Source: an uncultured Acetobacteraceae bacterium (GTDB taxonomy: Bacteria; Pseudomonadota; Alphaproteobacteria; Acetobacterales; Acetobacteraceae). Taken from it: a stretch of DNA of 37,485 nucleotides. This document shows, piece by piece, positions 14,449 to 22,423 of this stretch (positions are counted from its first letter, which is position 1; each line of letters opens with the position of its first letter). The translations under genes and the position numbers were made by a program. The stretch lies in the NCBI GenBank assembly GCA_937874445.1, contig CALNAL010000324.1, forward strand, positions 1 to 37,485, read 5' to 3'. A model generated the notes under the pieces. That model did no database searches, was not told the DNA's origin, and was given only the letters and a program-made list of their open reading frames with translations.

Positions 14449-15167
14449 GCGATCCCGTGGCCATGGGCTTCCGGGGGGCCGCCCGACCGTTGCAGCCGGG
14501 CGACATACAGGCCGCCGCCTCCCGGCTGGGGTGCCGGGCTGTCGCTCTGCAGGCGGTGCTCGAGGTGGAAGCGGGTGGACGTGCCTTCGACAGCCGTGGC
14601 CGGCCGGTGGTGGAATTCGAGCCGCACGTGTTCTGGCGGAACCTGCCCTCCTCGCTGCGCTCGCGTGCCCAGGCCGAGGGACTGGCGTGGCCGGCCTGGC
14701 GCCCCGGGCATTATCCCGGGACGTCCGACGGGATGTACGACCAGATCGCCAGGGCCTGTGCCATCGACGAGGACGCGGCCCTGAAGGCGACCAGCTGGGG
14801 CATCGGGCAGACCCTCGGCGAGGAGCACGAGGCCGCCGGCTACAGCGATGTGCGCGCGCTGGTGCTGGACGCGATGGAAAGCGCCGCCGCGCAGCTCGCC
14901 ATGATGGCCAGCGAGATCATGCACGACGGACTCGCGCCCGCCCTGGCCGGGGAGAACTGGGCGGCCTTCGCCCGCGGCTACAACGGGCCGGGCTATGCGG
15001 CCAACCACTACGACACGAAGCTCGCCGCCTACGTCGGCACGTACCAGGCGCCTGCTGCCCCGGCCGCGAGCACAACGCCGGTCGCGGAACCTCCCGCTAC
15101 TCCCGTTGCCGGCACGTCGGCTCCCTCCTCTGGATGGCCGGACGGCATGCCGCCGGGGAACGGCTGA
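14445..15167 (+). CDS. Endolysin: N-acetylmuramidase-type
   Basis: This 240-residue protein begins after GAGAGGGGAG at good spacing. The N-terminal domain (about 15-205) fits the phage muramidase family: IQAAASRLGCRAVALQAVLEVEAGGRAFD with catalytic-type glutamate E40/E42, then GRPVVEFEPHVFWR, ATSWGIGQTLGEEHEAAGY, and FARGYNGPGYAANHYDTKLAAAY-type ending. It would hydrolyse peptidoglycan glycan strands at lysis. No signal peptide or membrane anchor is seen, so export would need a holin. The C-terminal ~40 residues are Pro/Ala/Thr-rich and low-complexity. Its stop overlaps the next ATG. Confidence 0.9.
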   Translation: MSDPVAMGFRGAARPLQPGDIQAAASRLGCRAVALQAVLEVEAGGRAFDSRGRPVVEFEPHVFWRNLPSSLRSRAQAEGLAWPAWRPGHYPGTSDGMYDQIARACAIDEDAALKATSWGIGQTLGEEHEAAGYSDVRALVLDAMESAAAQLAMMASEIMHDGLAPALAGENWAAFARGYNGPGYAANHYDTKLAAYVGTYQAPAAPAASTTPVAEPPATPVAGTSAPSSGWPDGMPPGNG

Positions 15168-15373
15168 TGGACGAGGTCGACCAGATCGTGGCGCGCGAGG
15201 AAAGCCTGCTCGCCGCCCGCGTGCAACGCGCACGGCACGCGGCGCCCAGCGGTGCGCCGTCGCTGGTGTGCCTGGGTTGCGGCGAGCTCATTCCGGAGGA
15301 ACGTCGCCGCGCGCTGCCGGGCTGCTGCCTCTGCGTGGACTGCCAGGCGGAAATCGAAAGGACGAGGCCGTGA
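15167..15373 (+). CDS. TraR/DksA-type zinc-finger protein
   Basis: This 68-residue protein has an N-terminal helix (DEVDQIVAREESLLAARVQ), then the C4 zinc finger CLGCGELIPEERRRALPG, then CCLCVDCQ, the DksA/TraR form of CxxC...CxxC with IPEERR between. Short TraR-like proteins of phages and plasmids bind the RNA polymerase secondary channel and alter transcription without ppGpp. The N-terminal helix is short for that job, so binding to polymerase is possible but not certain. It sits between endolysin and the DUF2730 gene, as in many Mu-like phages. Confidence 0.85.
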   Translation: MDEVDQIVAREESLLAARVQRARHAAPSGAPSLVCLGCGELIPEERRRALPGCCLCVDCQAEIERTRP

Positions 15374-15714
15374 ACGAAGGCGGCTGGCTGGGCTACCTCG
15401 GGGGCATCACGGCCGCCGTCACTCTCGGGGGGGCCATCGTGGTGCTGATGCTGCGCGGCTGGCTGGCCGGCCGGTACGCCACCACCGAGCAGGTGGACGA
15501 GCTGGAAGAGCGGGTGGGCGCGGTGGAGTCGTCCACTCGGGACATGTTGCGGCGCGGTGATCTGCGCGAAGTCGAGCGGCGCATCGGCACAGTCGAAACC
15601 GGCGTCTCCGGCGTGCGCGGGCAGCTGCAGGGCGTCACCGAGACCCTGAAGAGCATCGACCACACGGTCGGCCTGCTCCTCGCCGAGGGGCTGAAGAAGG
15701 GAACCGAGGGATGA
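15370..15714 (+). CDS. DUF2730-type membrane/coiled-coil phage protein
   Basis: This 114-residue protein starts at a GTG (15370) that overlaps the previous stop. One membrane span is at about 7-30 (GYLGGITAAVTLGGAIVVLML), followed by a long coiled coil (TTEQVDELEERVGAVESSTRDML to VTETLKSIDHTVGLLLAEG). This architecture fits DUF2730 proteins of Mu-like phages, found just before the gp26/gp27 genes. The function is not established; anchoring or a lysis-related role is possible. Confidence 0.82.
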   Translation: MNEGGWLGYLGGITAAVTLGGAIVVLMLRGWLAGRYATTEQVDELEERVGAVESSTRDMLRRGDLREVERRIGTVETGVSGVRGQLQGVTETLKSIDHTVGLLLAEGLKKGTEG

Positions 15715-16010
15715 GCCTCGCAGAGGTGATCCAGGAAGACCGGCGCATCTACGTGCTGCTGTGCCTCAAGGAAAGCTCGGGGCAGCTGAACGAGGCGGTG
15801 CTGCGCAAGCTGCTCGTCAAGATCGGCCACCAGGTGGACGAGACGGACGTGCGCGGGGTGCTGCAATGGCTGACCGATGCGGCGCTGATCCGTATCGAGA
15901 ACCTGCCGATGGACAGCGGCGAGGTGTGGGTGGCGTACCTGCTCTCCGCCGGCGAGGCCGTGGCCGACGGCAAGCCGCATCCGGGCATCGCCCGGCCCCC
16001 GCTGCGGTGA
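15711..16010 (+). CDS. Winged-helix phage protein (VpaChn25_0724-type, Mu gp26 position)
   Basis: This 99-residue protein begins EVIQEDRRIYVLLCLKESSGQLNEAVLRKLLVKIGHQVDETDVRGVLQWL. A winged-helix pattern (helix, helix, recognition helix, then LIRIENLP wing) is visible. This matches a small family common in Mu-like phages between DUF2730 and the gp27 gene. It could bind DNA, but its role is unknown. It starts at an ATGA overlap, ends 6 bp before the next gene and is part of the packaging operon. Confidence 0.82.
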   Translation: MSLAEVIQEDRRIYVLLCLKESSGQLNEAVLRKLLVKIGHQVDETDVRGVLQWLTDAALIRIENLPMDSGEVWVAYLLSAGEAVADGKPHPGIARPPLR

Positions 16011-16016
16011 GCGGCG

Positions 16017-16622
16017 ATGCCGCGTCCATCCTCCATCGATCAATTGCCCGAGGAAATCCGGGTTGAGATCGGGCGCCTGCGCTCGCTCGGCTGGACCATC
16101 GACCAGATCCTCGAGCACCTGCGCGGACTGCTCGACCGCGCGCCCAGCCGGTCCGCCCTCGGGCGGCACATCCAGGGACTCGACAAGCTGGGCGAGCGCA
16201 TGCGCCGCTCGCGCCAGGTCGCCGAGGCGGTGGTGCGCGAGCTGGGCACGGCGCCGGAAAGCCAGGCGGCGCGCCTCAACATCGAGCTGATCCACACCGC
16301 CATTCTCGACCTGTTCATGCACGCCGACGAGGGCGGCGAGGGCGAGCCCGGGGAAGGCGGCGTTCCGCGCGACCCCATCGACATCCAGTGGCTCGCCAAG
16401 GCCGTCGACCATCTGGCCAAGGCCAGCAAGACGAACGTGGAGTTCATTCGCGACGTCGAGCAGCGCGCGGCCGAGAAGGCGCGCCGTCAGGCCTTGACCG
16501 AAGCCGCCGACACGGCGGCAGCAGCAGCCACGGAAGCGGGGCTTTCGGCCGATCGCGCAGCGCAACTCCGGCGCGATGTGCTGGGATTGCGACCGATCCC
16601 GCCAAGCGGTGGCGCCACATGA
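16017..16622 (+). CDS. Small terminase subunit, Mu gp27 / DUF3486
   Basis: This 201-residue protein has an N-terminal helix-turn-helix, LPEEIRVEIGRLRSLGWTIDQILEHLRGL followed by SRSALGRHIQGL at about 9-52, typical of gp27. A long helical region (ERMRRSRQVAEAVVRELG, IELIHTAILDLFMHA) follows, and an alanine-rich tail. In Mu, gp27 with gp28 packages DNA by headful cutting into the flanking host DNA, starting from the left end. It precedes and overlaps the large subunit, as expected. Confidence 0.88.
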   Translation: MPRPSSIDQLPEEIRVEIGRLRSLGWTIDQILEHLRGLLDRAPSRSALGRHIQGLDKLGERMRRSRQVAEAVVRELGTAPESQAARLNIELIHTAILDLFMHADEGGEGEPGEGGVPRDPIDIQWLAKAVDHLAKASKTNVEFIRDVEQRAAEKARRQALTEAADTAAAAATEAGLSADRAAQLRRDVLGLRPIPPSGGAT

Positions 16623-18256
16623 CCGATCAGACCCCGCCAATCGAGGAACTGCTGGCGCCGACTGAACTGCCGCGGGATCACGATCCGCTCGCCGACGGCA
16701 TCCTGATGAAGCATCAGCGCGAGTGGCTCGAAGACAAGAGCCCGCTCAAACTGTGCGCCAAGGGACGGCGAACCGGCATCACCTATGCCGAAGCGCTCGA
16801 CGACACCATCACCGCCGCCTCGGCCCGCTCGGCTGACGGCGACAACGTTTTCTACATCGGCGACACGAAGGAGAAGGGCCTCGAGTTCATCCACTACGTC
16901 GCGCATTTCGCGCGGGTGGTGGCCAAGGAGCTGCACGAGGTCGAGGAGTTCCTTTTCGAGGACAAGCGCGACGACGGCGACAGCAAGTTCATCGCCGCCT
17001 ACCGCGTGCGCTTTGCTTCGGGCTTCGCGGTAGTGGCGCTTTCCTCGCGCCCAGCTAACATTCGCGGTCTTCAGGGCATCGTCGTCATCGATGAGGCTGC
17101 ATTCCACCCCGACGTGGAGGCCGTGCTCGATGCCGTCAACGCGCTGCTGATCTGGGGCGGCAAGATCCGCATCATCAGCTCGCACAACGGTCAGGACAAT
17201 GCCTTCGCCCGATTGATCGAAGATACCCGCAAGGGCGACTACGACTACTCGATCCACACCATCCCCTTCTCGGAAGCGGTGAAAAACGGCCTCTACGAAC
17301 GAGTTTGCCTCATGCGAGGCTGGACGTCGACCCGGGAGAGCAAGGCCAAGTGGGTCAAGGATATCCAGCGCAGCTATGGATCGCGCACCGAGGCCCGTGA
17401 CGAAGAGCTGGAGGCGATTCCCCGCCGCAGCTCTGGCGCTTACATCCCACGTGCCCTCGTGCAGCACGCTCAGGATGAGGGCGTGCCTATCCTGCACTGG
17501 GCAAAGCCCGAGAACTGGTATCTCGATCCCACGCGGCTGGAGACAGCCAAGGAGTGGGTGCGCGATGTGCTGGAGCCGGCCCTGGAATTGCTAGATCAGC
17601 GCCGCCACACCACCTTTGGACAAGACTTCGGCCGCAACGGCGACCTTTCGGTGATTGCTCTCAGCCAGGAAGAACGCCCCGCGCAATGGCGCGCGGCCTT
17701 GCAGATCGAGCTTCGTCGTATCCCCTTCGACGTGCAGCAGTATGTGCTGTGGGCAGTGATCGAGCACCTCCCGCGGTTCGTTCGTGGCGCGTTGGATGCC
17801 CGCGGCAATGGGCAAAGCCATGCCGAGGCGGCCCAGCAGAAGTTCGGCCCGGAGCGCATTATTTGTGTCGCGGCGACGGCGAAATGGTACGCCGAGTGGT
17901 TCCCGCAATATCGTGCCGCGCTGGAAGATCGCAGCTACACACTGCCCGGCGGCCAGGACGTGATTGCCGACCATCGCTTGGCGGAGCTGGTGCACGGAAA
18001 CCCGACCGTGTCGGAGAAGCACGTCAAGGGCGAGGACGGCGAGGAGCGCCACGGCGACAGCCTGGTTGCGCACCTGCTCTGCCTATTCGCCACCCATGGC
18101 GACCCCGAGGTCTACGCCTACGAGGGCGGTATCCGGAGGCGCAACGAGGGCATCACCGGCACGGGATGGCGCGATCGCGCACCGGAGAACTGGCCGGAGG
18201 ACGAGCGCAACCCGAACCGCGGGCTGCTGCCGGCAATGCGGGGAGGCATCCTGTGA
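16619..18256 (+). CDS. Large terminase subunit, Mu gp28
   Basis: This 545-residue ATPase/nuclease packages DNA into proheads. The ATPase domain begins MKHQREWLEDKSPLKLCAKG, with a degenerate Walker A AKGRRTG at 47-53. GIVVIDEAAFH at about 153-163 gives Walker B with D158/E159, and IISSHNG near 185-191 is the coupling motif. The RNase-H-like nuclease domain shows FGQDFGRNGDLSVI (D336, D342) and a late acidic segment HGDSLVAHLLC. The order and length agree with Mu gp28. It overlaps the small-subunit stop and the next GTG start. Confidence 0.93.
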   Translation: MTDQTPPIEELLAPTELPRDHDPLADGILMKHQREWLEDKSPLKLCAKGRRTGITYAEALDDTITAASARSADGDNVFYIGDTKEKGLEFIHYVAHFARVVAKELHEVEEFLFEDKRDDGDSKFIAAYRVRFASGFAVVALSSRPANIRGLQGIVVIDEAAFHPDVEAVLDAVNALLIWGGKIRIISSHNGQDNAFARLIEDTRKGDYDYSIHTIPFSEAVKNGLYERVCLMRGWTSTRESKAKWVKDIQRSYGSRTEARDEELEAIPRRSSGAYIPRALVQHAQDEGVPILHWAKPENWYLDPTRLETAKEWVRDVLEPALELLDQRRHTTFGQDFGRNGDLSVIALSQEERPAQWRAALQIELRRIPFDVQQYVLWAVIEHLPRFVRGALDARGNGQSHAEAAQQKFGPERIICVAATAKWYAEWFPQYRAALEDRSYTLPGGQDVIADHRLAELVHGNPTVSEKHVKGEDGEERHGDSLVAHLLCLFATHGDPEVYAYEGGIRRRNEGITGTGWRDRAPENWPEDERNPNRGLLPAMRGGIL

Positions 18257-18528
18257 CCGAGGACGATGCCGCCCGCCTGGCGTGGGCCGATACGGAGCTG
18301 GACCGGCTGACCCTGGCCGAGCTGCATAAGGTCGTGCCCGAGGGCCATCGCGACGCGCGGTTCGTCCGCCAGCTGCGCCACATCGATCTGCAATTCATCA
18401 GCGCCGAGGACCGCCAGCTGCTGCGCGATCTGGCCTGGCGCTGGCGGCGCCATCTGCCGCGAACGATCGCCCCGAAGCTGCCGCCGCATGATCCGCTTGT
18501 GAAAGCAATGGAGGCCCGGAATGGATGA
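18253..18528 (+). CDS. Small hypothetical protein between terminase and portal
   Basis: This 91-residue protein starts at a GTG (18253) within the terminase stop. It is helical and charged: DDAARLAWADTELDRLTLAELHKVVPEG, DRQLLRDLAWRWRRHLP. It ends with VKAMEARNG. It is not recognised as a family. Mu has no gene here, so this is an accessory insertion shared with the next small frame. Overlaps at both ends show it is translated as part of the packaging operon. Confidence 0.68.
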   Translation: MTEDDAARLAWADTELDRLTLAELHKVVPEGHRDARFVRQLRHIDLQFISAEDRQLLRDLAWRWRRHLPRTIAPKLPPHDPLVKAMEARNG

Positions 18529-18703
18529 AGCCATGGACGCCCTCGCAACACGTTTCATCGCCGCCCTGGAGACTGTCGTGAACGTCGCGGAGGAAATTTC
18601 TCGACTGCCTCCCGGTCAGCGGGCCGCCATCGGTGATCGGTTTGAACGAGAATCCGGCCTGATGGACCGTCTGGAAGCGCTTGACGGGGTGCTCGATGGC
18701 TGA
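18521..18703 (+). CDS. 60-residue hypothetical protein before portal
   Basis: The ATG at 18521 overlaps the previous stop by 8 bases and the stop lies 8 bases into the portal gene. The product is helical (EAMDALATRFIAALETVVNVAEEISRL, then DRFERESGLMDRLEALDGVL), like a small coiled-coil protein. No family is recognised. A frame that exactly bridges two genes with overlaps at both ends is most likely real. Confidence 0.62.
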   Translation: MDEAMDALATRFIAALETVVNVAEEISRLPPGQRAAIGDRFERESGLMDRLEALDGVLDG

Positions 18704-20564
18704 CCAGGTGCGCCAGCTGCTCGACCAGTTCGGCGAGCCCGTCCCGGCGGCGCGCATCAGCGCCCTGCGGGAGGAGACGGCGCCGCCTGGCGCGGCACTC
18801 GGGCGGCCGCCGTTTTCCGGGCACCTCGCCTTCGGCATGGACCCGGGCCGGCTCGGCGCCGTGCTGCGCGCCGCCGACAGCGGCAACTCCTACGACTGGA
18901 TGATCCTCGCCGAGGAGATCGAGGAGCTCTTTCCGCACTATCAGGCCGTGCTTTCCAAGCGTCGCCGCCAGGTGGCGCAGCTGCCCATCACGGTGCAGGC
19001 GGCCGAGGGCGACCCGGCCTACGAGAAGCACGCCACCTTCGTGAAGGAATGGCTCCGGACCGGCGTGCTGCAGCGCTACCTGTTCGACATGACCGACGCG
19101 CTGGGCAAGGGATACTCGGTCGGCGAGATCGTGTGGGAGACCGAGCCGGGCTGTTTCCGCCCCTCCGAAATCCTCTACCGGCCACAACGCTTTTTCGAGA
19201 TCAGCTGGCAGGACGGGCAGACGATCTGGCTGCGCCCCGATCTGACCGAGCTCGCGCCCCACAAGTTCCTGGTCCATCGCCACCCCTGCAAATCAGGCCA
19301 TATCGTCCGCTCCGGCCTGACGCGCACCGTGGCGTTCCTTTGGCTCTACGCCAGCTACAACGCCAAGGATTGGGCGCTGTTCTGCCAGGGCTACGGGATG
19401 CCCATCCGCGTGGGGCGCTACGGCCCGGAGGCGAGCGAGCAGGACAAGCGGGTGTTGTGGCGGGCCGTCTCCTCGATCGCCGGCGACGTCGCCGCGATGA
19501 TCCCCAAATCGATGGGACTCGAGTTCGTCCGGGACGGCGAGCGCACCGCCGGCGCGGAGCTCTATCTCAAGCGCGGCGACTGGCTGAACCGCGAGGTTTC
19601 CAAACTCGTGCTCGGCGGCACAGCGGGCACCGAGGCAATCAACGGCGGCCACGCGGTGGGCAAGGAGCACCGCGAGGGCGAGCAGGATATCGAGGACTTC
19701 GACGCCTCGCTGCTCTCGGTCACCATCAACCGCCAGATCGTGCAGGCCATGATTGCCTTCACGTTCGGACCGCAGAAATCCTACCCCGACCTGACGCTCG
19801 GGCGCCCCGCGCAGGTGCCGCTGAAGGACCTGGTGGAATCGGTGGCCGACCTCGGCCCGCTGGGCCTGAAGGTGAAGGCCACCGAAATCCGCGACCGGCT
19901 GTTCCTGACCGCCCCCGGGCCGGAGGATGAGGTGATCGGCGGGGCCGCGCCGGCGCCGGTGGCCAAGCCGGACATTCCGGCTCCGGCCAGGCGGCTGCCC
20001 ACCGACGGCTTCGCGGCCGGGCTGCGTCTGCTGGCGCGGCATACCGAGGCGCCGCCGGAGCTGGTCGCGGCGATGACGGACCGGTTGGCGGACGAGGCGG
20101 CCGGCGCGCTGCACGGCATGACGGAGCAGGTACGGCAGGCGGTGGAGCAGGCCACGGACCTGCACGACCTGGCCGAGCGGGTGCATGCCCTCAATCTCGC
20201 CCCCGACGCCTTTGCCGAGGCGATGGCGCGGGGCATGGCGCTGGCCAACCTCGCCGGCCAGGCGGCCATGCTCGACGAGCTGCGTGCCGATCCCGACGGG
20301 CGCGAACTCGCCCGGCATGCCCCGCTCGATGCGGCGCAGCGCGACGCTCTCCGGGCGCAGGATTTCGCCGTGCCGGAGACGCAGCAACTGCCGATCCGCG
20401 ACGCGAGGCACGTGAAGGACGCCTGGCGCGAGGTGGACAGCACGCGGGGGCTTACCCCGGCGCAACGCCGGCGGGCGCGCCGGCGCATCCTCGCCCGGGC
20501 GAAGCGGCTGGGGATCGACACCAGCGGGTGGGAGACGCCGGCCGGTGGCGTCGCCGATGCCTGA
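18696..20564 (+). CDS. Portal protein, Mu gp29 / DUF935
   Basis: This 622-residue protein starts at the ATG 18696 (a TTG at 18681 is possible in frame). The DUF935 core is clear: WMILAEEIEELFPHYQAVLSKRRRQVAQL at about 68-96, LFDMTDALGKGYSVGEIVW, YRPQRFFEI, LASYNAKDWALFCQGYGMPIRVGRYG, and INRQIVQAMIAFTFG. It forms the ring through which DNA enters the head and to which the tail joins. Mu gp29 is about 512 residues, so this one has an extra C-terminal part. The last ~60 residues, from LPIRDARHVKDAWREVDSTR to AKRLGIDTSGW, look like a separate helical module (DUF6582-like) more often found on head or protease proteins. It overlaps the MuF gene. Confidence 0.92.
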   Translation: MADQVRQLLDQFGEPVPAARISALREETAPPGAALGRPPFSGHLAFGMDPGRLGAVLRAADSGNSYDWMILAEEIEELFPHYQAVLSKRRRQVAQLPITVQAAEGDPAYEKHATFVKEWLRTGVLQRYLFDMTDALGKGYSVGEIVWETEPGCFRPSEILYRPQRFFEISWQDGQTIWLRPDLTELAPHKFLVHRHPCKSGHIVRSGLTRTVAFLWLYASYNAKDWALFCQGYGMPIRVGRYGPEASEQDKRVLWRAVSSIAGDVAAMIPKSMGLEFVRDGERTAGAELYLKRGDWLNREVSKLVLGGTAGTEAINGGHAVGKEHREGEQDIEDFDASLLSVTINRQIVQAMIAFTFGPQKSYPDLTLGRPAQVPLKDLVESVADLGPLGLKVKATEIRDRLFLTAPGPEDEVIGGAAPAPVAKPDIPAPARRLPTDGFAAGLRLLARHTEAPPELVAAMTDRLADEAAGALHGMTEQVRQAVEQATDLHDLAERVHALNLAPDAFAEAMARGMALANLAGQAAMLDELRADPDGRELARHAPLDAAQRDALRAQDFAVPETQQLPIRDARHVKDAWREVDSTRGLTPAQRRRARRRILARAKRLGIDTSGWETPAGGVADA

Positions 20565-21768
20565 CCTGGTCGACGCCTTCGATCTGCCCTTCCAGGAAGC
20601 CGTCGATTTCTTCCGCCAGAAGGCGCGGGTGCCCACCTCGCACTGGACGGACGTCTGGCGCATCGCGCACAGCCACGCCTTCATGGTGGCGGGCGCGGCG
20701 AGTGACGCCTTGTTGGCCGACTTTCAGGCGTCGATCGCCAAGGCACTGGAGCAGGGCACAACGCTCGCCGAGTTTCGCCGCGACTTCGATACGATCGTCG
20801 AGAAGCACGGCTGGAGCTACAACGGCGCGCCGGGCTGGCGGGCGCGCATCATCTACGAGACCAACCTCTCCACCGCCTATAGCGCCGGGCGCTACGCCCA
20901 GCAGACCACGCCCGAGGCGCTGAAGGTGTTTCCCTACTGGGAATACGTCCACTCCGGCAGCCCGCACCCGCGCGTGCAGCACCTGGCCTGGAACGGACTG
21001 ACGCTGCGGGCCGACGATCCGTTCTGGGCCAGCCACTATCCGCCCAACGGCTGGCATTGCGGCTGCCGCGTCCGGCCCGTCTCCCGCGCCGGCCTCGGGC
21101 GGATGGGCAAGAGCGGCCCCGACGAGGCCCCCGAGATCGAGACGCGGCCCTGGCGCAACCCCAAGACCGGCGAGGTGCATCGCGTCCCGGTGGGGATCGA
21201 CCCGGGCTTCGACTACAACCCCGGCCTCGCCTGGAAGAAGGGCGCGAAATATCTGCCGGTCACCCTCGACGATGCGGACCATCCCGGCGGGGCCGACCGC
21301 ACGCCGGCGGAGGACGTGAACGCCGAGCCGGCCGTTGCCACCCCCGGCCAGCTCGCCTCCTTCATGGCCCATCCCCGCGGCGAGATCGGCCTTGGCCGTA
21401 TTGCCGCGGAGCTGCAGGACGCATTGAACCTCGCCACCGATGTGGTGCGGCTCTCGGCGCAGTCGTTGCGCAAGGAACGCCACGAGCACCCCGACATGAC
21501 CGAGGCCGATTATGCGGCTCTCCCGGGCGTGCTGGAGCATCCGGACCTGACGGCCTTGCAGAAGGACGGGCGCGCACTGCTGCTCAAGCGTCTGCCCGGA
21601 GAGCTGCGGCGCGGCGATGCTGTCGCGCATCTGGCGATCGTCAAGGCCACGCGGGAGGGAGACAAGGCGTACCTGGTCAGTGCCTATCGGGCACGCCTGA
21701 CATCGGTGCGCCAGAAGCTCCGGCGCGGCAAGGTGCTCACCGGCGAGGCGAAGGAATGGGAGCGATAG
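20557..21768 (+). CDS. F: MuF head morphogenesis protein with C-terminal nuclease-toxin-like domain
   Basis: This 403-residue protein starts at the ATG 20557, which overlaps the portal stop (a GTG at 20545 is possible). The Mu F / SPP1 gp7 domain spans about 1-180: FQEAVDFFRQKARVPT, WRARIIYETNLSTAYSAGRYAQ, YWEYVHSGSPHPRVQHLAWNG, and the CGCRV ending after HYPPNGWHCGC. After a linker (about 185-290), residues 290-400 form a second domain: VVRLSAQSLRKERHEHPDMT, EADYAALPGVLEHPDLT, AHLAIVKATREGDKAYLVSAYR. This resembles the PBECR-type (barnase/EndoU/colicin/RelE-like) nuclease domains fused to MuF in temperate phages; H309/H311 are candidate catalytic residues. The toxin assignment is from pattern memory and is less certain than the MuF part. 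Confidence 0.88.
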   Translation: MPDLVDAFDLPFQEAVDFFRQKARVPTSHWTDVWRIAHSHAFMVAGAASDALLADFQASIAKALEQGTTLAEFRRDFDTIVEKHGWSYNGAPGWRARIIYETNLSTAYSAGRYAQQTTPEALKVFPYWEYVHSGSPHPRVQHLAWNGLTLRADDPFWASHYPPNGWHCGCRVRPVSRAGLGRMGKSGPDEAPEIETRPWRNPKTGEVHRVPVGIDPGFDYNPGLAWKKGAKYLPVTLDDADHPGGADRTPAEDVNAEPAVATPGQLASFMAHPRGEIGLGRIAAELQDALNLATDVVRLSAQSLRKERHEHPDMTEADYAALPGVLEHPDLTALQKDGRALLLKRLPGELRRGDAVAHLAIVKATREGDKAYLVSAYRARLTSVRQKLRRGKVLTGEAKEWER

Positions 21769-21901
21769 GGTGCGCCGGTGGGGCCTGCCTGGACCCCCAC
21801 AACATGCTCCCGCCGAAGCGGCGGTGCCACGGCCGGCAGATTGTCACCGTGTCGCAGCGCACCCGGGCACAATGTAGGCGCGTGCGAAGAGAATTTCCAG
21901 C
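21769..21901. other. Non-coding gap after MuF with GC-rich hairpins
   Basis: This is one of few spacers in the late operon (133 bp). It holds an imperfect hairpin, GTGGGG (21778-21783) with CCCCAC (21795-21800), and a second, CCGCC (21810-21814) with GGCGG (21820-21824). No U-tract and no credible small gene are seen. It may be an attenuating or processing structure or a cassette boundary behind the toxin-like domain. No promoter palindrome is present. Confidence 0.4.
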
Positions 21902-22423
21902 ATGACCGGCGTTCGTCTGCAGGCGGGTTTGGAGATCGGGCGCATCCTCGGCGCGATGGACACGCTGCGCTCCATCGCCAAGAGCCCGGCCCCGGTGCTG
22001 CGCGCGATCGGCCCCGGCCTGGTGGCCACCACCCACGATCGTTTCGACGAGGCGCGCGAGCCCTATGGCGCGCCGTGGGCGGCGCTCTCGCCGGCCTACG
22101 CCGCGCTCAAGCGGGGCCCGGGCATCCTGCGCGAGAGCGGCATGCGCGGCGGCCTGATGGGTAGCATCACCTTCCAGGTCGCCGGCAGCGAGCTGCATGT
22201 CGGCAGCAACAAGGTCTATGCAGCCATCCATCAGTTCGGCGGCGTCATCAAGCCGGTGTCGGCGCGGGCGCTGCGCTTCGGGCTGATGATCGGCGGTAAG
22301 CGGGCGGTGGTGCGGGTGCACAGTGTGCGCATTCCGGCGCGACCGTATCTGGGCTTCGGGCCGGCCGACTATCGCGTGGTGATGGATGTGCTGGAGGCGT
22401 GGACGGGACGTGCCCTGCGCTGA
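21902..22423 (+). CDS. G: Phage virion morphogenesis protein, Mu gpG (gp31)
   Basis: This 173-residue protein has the gpG/virion morphogenesis features: an early helix LEIGRILGAMDTLRSIA, HDRFDEAREPYGAPWAALSPAYAALK at about 43-68, ILRESGMRGGLMGSITFQV and VYAAIHQFGGVIKPVSAR. The conserved I-H-Q-F-G-G and final IPARPYLGFG are typical. It is involved in head-tail joining or tail completion. The gene follows MuF as in Mu. After it comes the largest non-coding gap in the late region, where Mu has its central gyrase site. Confidence 0.92.
   Translation: MTGVRLQAGLEIGRILGAMDTLRSIAKSPAPVLRAIGPGLVATTHDRFDEAREPYGAPWAALSPAYAALKRGPGILRESGMRGGLMGSITFQVAGSELHVGSNKVYAAIHQFGGVIKPVSARALRFGLMIGGKRAVVRVHSVRIPARPYLGFGPADYRVVMDVLEAWTGRALR

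Noticed and set aside
21684..21872. Minus-strand 62-codon frame after MuF as an immunity gene
   Set aside because: It overlaps the MuF coding region, would be opposite to all late genes, and shows no ribosome site or domain.
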